Assembly (NCBI GenBank): GCA_035946615.1 | Contig: DASYZB010000151.1 | Location: forward strand, 1 to 35,316 | Direction of reading: 5' to 3' | Length of the DNA stretch: 35,316 nucleotides | Source of the DNA: Verrucomicrobiia bacterium | GTDB taxonomy: Bacteria > Verrucomicrobiota > Verrucomicrobiia > Limisphaerales > UBA8199 | Shown: in pieces, positions 32,325-35,316 of the stretch | Position numbering within the stretch: position 1 is the stretch's first letter | Layout of the letters: every line of letters starts with the position of its first letter | Made by a program: the position numbers and the translations under genes | Notes under the pieces: model-generated | The model's input: the letters and a program-made list of their open reading frames with translations, nothing else | Databases searched by the model: none | What the model was told of the DNA's origin: nothing

Positions 32325-33124
32325 AGCTCCTGTTTTCCGAAAGCAAAGAGGATTACAACCATTACATTTTCCCCTACGCCGTCTGGGCCTTTCCTGAGGC
32401 CGGAGAAACCCCCGCCGATTGTTTTCGGCACGGCTTCCTTCCTTCCTCGCGTAACCTCGAGCGCTTTTATCTCTGCCGTCAGGTCCGGGTTAATCTGCGA
32501 AAATTCCACCCATCCTCTGAAAACCGCCGTATTCTTCGAAAAGGCCAGGGGATTTCCTTCAACCTCATACCGCGCGCCCAATTTGATTACAGCCCCCGCC
32601 GCCGCGAGTTTTACAAAGGCTATGCCGACGAAAAGTTTGGCAAAAACGTCATGTCCTATGAGCGGTTGGATTCTCTGTTTGCGGGGAAAATCACCTCGCA
32701 CCTCCTCCTGTTCACCGACACCGCCTCCGAAGCGGAGGTGGGAACGGCGACGCTCTACCTGGAACCGGATGTGCTGGGCTATTACTACTACGCCTTCTAC
32801 GATTTGGCATACCAATCAAGGAATCTCGGTTTATTCATGATGACAACAGCCGTCGCGCTCCTGGCAGAACGCGGCTTCGATTTTCTGTACCTGGGCTCGT
32901 GCTATCTGCCCAATGCCCTATACAAAACCCAATTCACTGGAGCAGAATTCTTTAATGGAGTAAAATGGTCGGACAACCTCGATGAATTGAAATACCTCAT
33001 CGCACGAGGGCAACAGCAACAAACTCAACATCTGCTGGAAGACGAGGACTACCGCCACACCTTTTACGGCGGCCAAATGGCCCCGGCCCTCTCGGCCAGC
33101 CCGTTTAGGATTCAAACGAGTTAG
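32321..33124 (+). CDS. Arginyl/leucyl-tRNA-protein transferase-like protein
   Basis: A 267-residue protein resembling the ATE/Bpt family, which moves an aminoacyl group from tRNA to a protein N-terminus. ERFYLCRQVRVNLRKFHPSS (about residues 47-66), then RRILRKGQ, recall the ATE block before the GNAT-like fold. GLFMMTTAVALLAERGFDFL and YLGSCYLPNALYKTQFTG recall its C-terminal domain (YLGYWI..MAYKARF). True ATE proteins have an N-terminal Cys-rich region that is missing here, so it may use a different donor or acceptor. The ATGA overlap with alr shows tight coupling. Confidence 0.62.
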   Translation: MKLLFSESKEDYNHYIFPYAVWAFPEAGETPADCFRHGFLPSSRNLERFYLCRQVRVNLRKFHPSSENRRILRKGQGISFNLIPRAQFDYSPRRREFYKGYADEKFGKNVMSYERLDSLFAGKITSHLLLFTDTASEAEVGTATLYLEPDVLGYYYYAFYDLAYQSRNLGLFMMTTAVALLAERGFDFLYLGSCYLPNALYKTQFTGAEFFNGVKWSDNLDELKYLIARGQQQQTQHLLEDEDYRHTFYGGQMAPALSASPFRIQTS

Positions 33125-33167
33125 GGCTGGTCCTTAACGCCCGAGAATGCGCGAAGCGTCTTGGACT

Positions 33168-33185
33168 GCGGTAGCCCTCTACCGC
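33168..33185 (+). terminator. Hairpin after the ATP-grasp/alr operon
   Basis: GCGGTAG-CCCT-CTACCGC is a perfect 7-bp stem followed by TTT. It lies 44 bp after the last operon stop, between convergent genes. The surrounding GTCTTGGACTGCGG and CCGCTTTGGG look like a palindromic repeat I associate with Verrucomicrobia, but only one copy is in the window. Confidence 0.5.
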
Positions 33186-33260
33186 TTTGGGATGTCCTCC
33201 CGTTCTGACCCTCCCCCCAATTAAACGCCACTGGAGGTAGAGTGACCGGAAGGCCTTCCC

Positions 33261-34742
33261 CTACACCTGCTGGGGCACGACAAACGGCGGGCGGTACTTC
33301 CGCGTGAGCATTGCGTCGGCTTGCGCATTGTCCACAAACCGTTCCTTTTCAGCGTCAAACTTCAGAGGCAGGCCCAGTTTCAGGTTGTCCTGGGCGCAAT
33401 CAACGCCATTGGCCTCCAAATGGCCCGCCATCCGGTCGAATGCCTCGCTCAGGCTCTTATTGGATTGGAGCGCCTCGCGAATTTCCCCGGGTGCTTTTCG
33501 CGCCCCCAAGCGGTAGGAAATATTGCCGGTGTGGACCAACCCCGCCGTCAGATGGCCCTCGAGAATCTCCGCGTGCAGATGGCGCCTGTCCCGACTCCGA
33601 ATGGCCGCTATCCAGTTGCCATGATGGCTTTCAACCTCAGCCGGCGCAGTTCCCTTTCTCTTCCCATTGAACCGCGTGATCTCCTGGCCGGACTTGTCAA
33701 AAATAATTGCTTCGCTGTAACTGGGAACGACCACGTAGCCGCCTTCGCAGTCAATGACATTGCCGACGCTGACGCCCTTATACTTGTCCATCTTCCAGCC
33801 TTCGGTTTGCGACGCTTTGTTCACAGGCAGGCCGCGCACTTCGAAGAGCATCGGCGTTTGATACCCGTGGTACGCGATGAGCGTGTTGGGCGTCTCGGCG
33901 GAGTCCTTGTATCCCATGCGTCCCCCAACGGCCATCGAGAAGGGGGCGATGGTTTCCTCGCCAAGAAACCAGCGGCAGATATCGACCTGGTGCGGCCCTT
34001 GGTTGCCGAAATCTCCGTTCCCGTAAGGCCAGAACCAGTGCCAATCATAATGGACGGTGCCAAAACTGGTGTTGCGCCGCGGCGGCTCGTCCGGGGCCGG
34101 GCCGCACCAGAGGTTGTAATCGATATACTCCGGCACCTTTTGCGGTCCATCCACCAGGCCGATGCTCTTGCGCGCCTTGTAACAAAAACCTCGCGCCAAA
34201 ATTATTTTGCCCAGATGCCCGTCCCGCACGTATTGCACCCCTTCCCGGATTCCCACCGAGGACCTGCATTGCGTCCCATGCTGGACAATTCGATTGTACT
34301 TGCGCGCCGCCTCGACCATCTTGCGTCCCTCGGAAAGCTCATGGCTGGCCGGTTTTTCCACATACACATCTTTGCCGGCCTGGCAGGCCCAGATGGTTGC
34401 CAGGGCGTGCCAATGGTTGGGCACTGCAATCGAGACGGCATCAACTTCCTTGCTCTCGAGCAGCTTGCGCAGGTCGGTGTAAGTCGGGATATTGCCGCCC
34501 AAGCGTGTTGCCTCCGCATCCAGGACGTGGTGGTCCACGTCACATAACGCTACCAACCGCACCCCTTCGAGTTTCGAGAGCGAGTTGATATGACTTTTGC
34601 CCTGCCCATGAAAGCCAATCTGCGCGACGCGAATATCGCCATTGGCGCCGGCTGCCCGGCTCCAGGTTAAGGCGTCGAGGCCCAAAGCCGCTGCGCCAAA
34701 TGCGGTGCTCTTGAGGAAGGTCCTGCGTGTGAAGGTTTTCAT
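33261..34742 (-). CDS. Tat-exported Gfo/Idh/MocA-family oxidoreductase
   Basis: A 493-residue NAD(P)-dependent sugar-type dehydrogenase with Tat leader RRTFLKSTAFGAAALGLD. The Rossmann motif is DIRVAQIGFHGQGKSHI (35-51), the VEKPASH catalytic lysine motif follows (about 131-137), then GTQCRS, GNGDFGNQGPHQVDICRW and a substrate domain. Export of a family member with a leader is a common trait of Verrucomicrobia and Planctomycetes, where substrates are often polysaccharide-derived sugars. The exact sugar is unknown. It has its own promoter candidate upstream and converges with the ATP-grasp/alr operon. Confidence 0.92.
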   Translation of the reverse strand: MKTFTRRTFLKSTAFGAAALGLDALTWSRAAGANGDIRVAQIGFHGQGKSHINSLSKLEGVRLVALCDVDHHVLDAEATRLGGNIPTYTDLRKLLESKEVDAVSIAVPNHWHALATIWACQAGKDVYVEKPASHELSEGRKMVEAARKYNRIVQHGTQCRSSVGIREGVQYVRDGHLGKIILARGFCYKARKSIGLVDGPQKVPEYIDYNLWCGPAPDEPPRRNTSFGTVHYDWHWFWPYGNGDFGNQGPHQVDICRWFLGEETIAPFSMAVGGRMGYKDSAETPNTLIAYHGYQTPMLFEVRGLPVNKASQTEGWKMDKYKGVSVGNVIDCEGGYVVVPSYSEAIIFDKSGQEITRFNGKRKGTAPAEVESHHGNWIAAIRSRDRRHLHAEILEGHLTAGLVHTGNISYRLGARKAPGEIREALQSNKSLSEAFDRMAGHLEANGVDCAQDNLKLGLPLKFDAEKERFVDNAQADAMLTRKYRPPFVVPQQV

Positions 34743-34763
34743 AAGCTAAAGTCAGCTAGCCCA

Positions 34764-34792
34764 TTACTAGACCAAACCGATCTTTGTCTCAA
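34764..34792 (-). promoter_or_regulatory. Candidate promoter of the oxidoreductase
   Basis: On the minus strand, TTGAGA (34787-34792), 17-bp spacer and TAGTAA (34764-34769). Start of transcription would fall near 34757, about 15 bases before the ATG. The -10 is weak. Confidence 0.35.
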
Positions 34793-34903
34793 GGGATTTT
34801 TCGTAACAATTGTGTTGCGCCGGTACCGCTCTGCGCCAGCGCCCTAGCCCTTATAGCTTTTAGGGCGTGCCTTGAGTTTTCGCAAGGGGTTTTGATCGAG
34901 CGG

Positions 34904-35190
34904 TTATGGCTCAAGCCCTTCGATGCGTTGCGGAAAACTAGAACAGCGGGCTGAAGTCCCCGCAGTCTCCGGGGCTTCCTTGCGGAAGAATTCCATTCGC
35001 CCATTCCAATGGCAGAACCACAACTCCTCCGCGCCTGCCGCGAAATAAAGAGCTTTCTTCTCATGTAATTCGCGCCGGGTATTGCCCGGAGAGATTACTT
35101 CGATACAAATCTCGGGGCTTCAGCGAAACAAACCATCCGGCGTTGGCTCTGGCGGGCTTTTGAAATCCACGCCACACCCTGATCCGCACG
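34904..35190 (-). pseudogene. Uma2-family (DUF820) endonuclease remnant
   Basis: The minus strand reads SPPEPTPDGLFR, a TGA stop (35120-35122), then SPEICIEVISPGNTRRELHE, KKALYFAAGAEELWFCHWNG and ends SSFPQRIEGLEP before TAA (34904-34906). EICIEV and the following KK are the PD-(D/E)xK core of Uma2 nucleases. The natural N-terminus of about 90 residues was not found, and the stop is internal, so it is nonfunctional. The overlapping open frames at 34789-35064 and 35061-35294 are shadows. Uma2 genes are often multiplied in Cyanobacteria and Verrucomicrobia. Confidence 0.7.
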
Positions 35191-35316
35191 TAATTTTCTG
35201 AAAAGACGAAAAAACTGCTTCTAGGCGCATTTTTTCTGTTGACATGATATAGATAGTATGTCTGTATCACACGCATGTCTGCGCGCATACCCACTCAACA
35301 TAAGTCCCCCTTCGAA

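Larger units (their letters stand above)
34743..35316. other. 574-bp end region with gene remnant
   Basis: After the oxidoreductase start lie its promoter candidate (34764-34792), a weak inverted repeat near 34842-34866 (GCCCTA and TAGGGC), then the Uma2 remnant. The last 120 bp are AT-richer. TTGACATGATATAGATAG (35239-35256) may hold a plus-strand promoter for a gene beyond the window. Confidence 0.5.

Noticed and set aside
35061-35294. 77-aa minus-strand ORF at the window end
   Set aside because: It overlaps the Uma2 remnant in another frame and has no recognisable motif.
1-35316. CRISPR array, IS element or rRNA
   Set aside because: No regularly spaced repeats, transposase or rRNA signature was seen.

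Overview
The window looks like a piece of a Verrucomicrobiota chromosome, probably of the Pedosphaerales/Limisphaerales type. This rests on general character rather than a phylogenetic marker: GC-rich coding DNA, a class II DAHP synthase, a Tat-exported Gfo/Idh/MocA oxidoreductase, an IorAB-type molybdenum hydroxylase with a Tat leader, HEAT-repeat lipoprotein-like proteins, and dispersed long palindromes between genes. No rRNA or ribosomal protein gene is present to fix the taxonomy.

Region 1 (47-6697) is a mobile island attached to a tRNA-Leu(GAG) gene. The tRNA is followed by an 11-bp tandem repeat, a tyrosine integrase, an M41-like (HEAGH) metallopeptidase gene with an apparent frameshift, a small KGG-rich basic protein, a pair of overlapping tiny unknown genes behind a promoter whose spacer holds a perfect palindrome, an HNH endonuclease, a PLD-family nuclease-like gene, and a P-loop ATPase gene. 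The ATPase gene is frameshifted between Walker A and Walker B, and its second reading frame runs straight into a WYL regulator domain and then the C-terminus of a DUF3883 protein. I read this as the collapsed remains of a defence island. No right-hand copy of the tRNA end was found, so the island's right border is undefined.

Region 2 (6737-15415, plus strand) is chromosomal housekeeping: FmdB-type zinc ribbon plus an exported degenerate peptidase-like protein, lysine 2,3-aminomutase behind a near-consensus promoter, a large EF-hand membrane protein, endonuclease III overlapping a lipoate ligase/octanoyltransferase, and DAHP synthase.

Region 3 (15423-23081, minus strand) holds a HIT protein, a HEAT-repeat protein, a XerC/XerD-type recombinase, an NCS1 permease, an ECF sigma factor with a putative membrane anti-sigma partner, an exported hypothetical protein and a CruF-like membrane protein. 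A perfect 24-bp inverted repeat lies between the anti-sigma gene and the permease.

Region 4 (23279-29447) has an unknown small protein, a DegP/HtrA protease and an Hsp20 chaperone on one strand with a GC-rich hairpin between them, a zinc-ribbon-like hypothetical, and the IorB/IorA-like molybdenum hydroxylase pair.

Region 5 (29777-33124) is a tight three-gene operon: PurD-like ATP-grasp ligase, alanine racemase with all catalytic residues, and an arginyl/leucyl-tRNA-protein-transferase-like protein. It is the best candidate here for an intact uncharacterised pathway. The window ends with a Tat-exported oxidoreductase and a broken Uma2-family nuclease gene.
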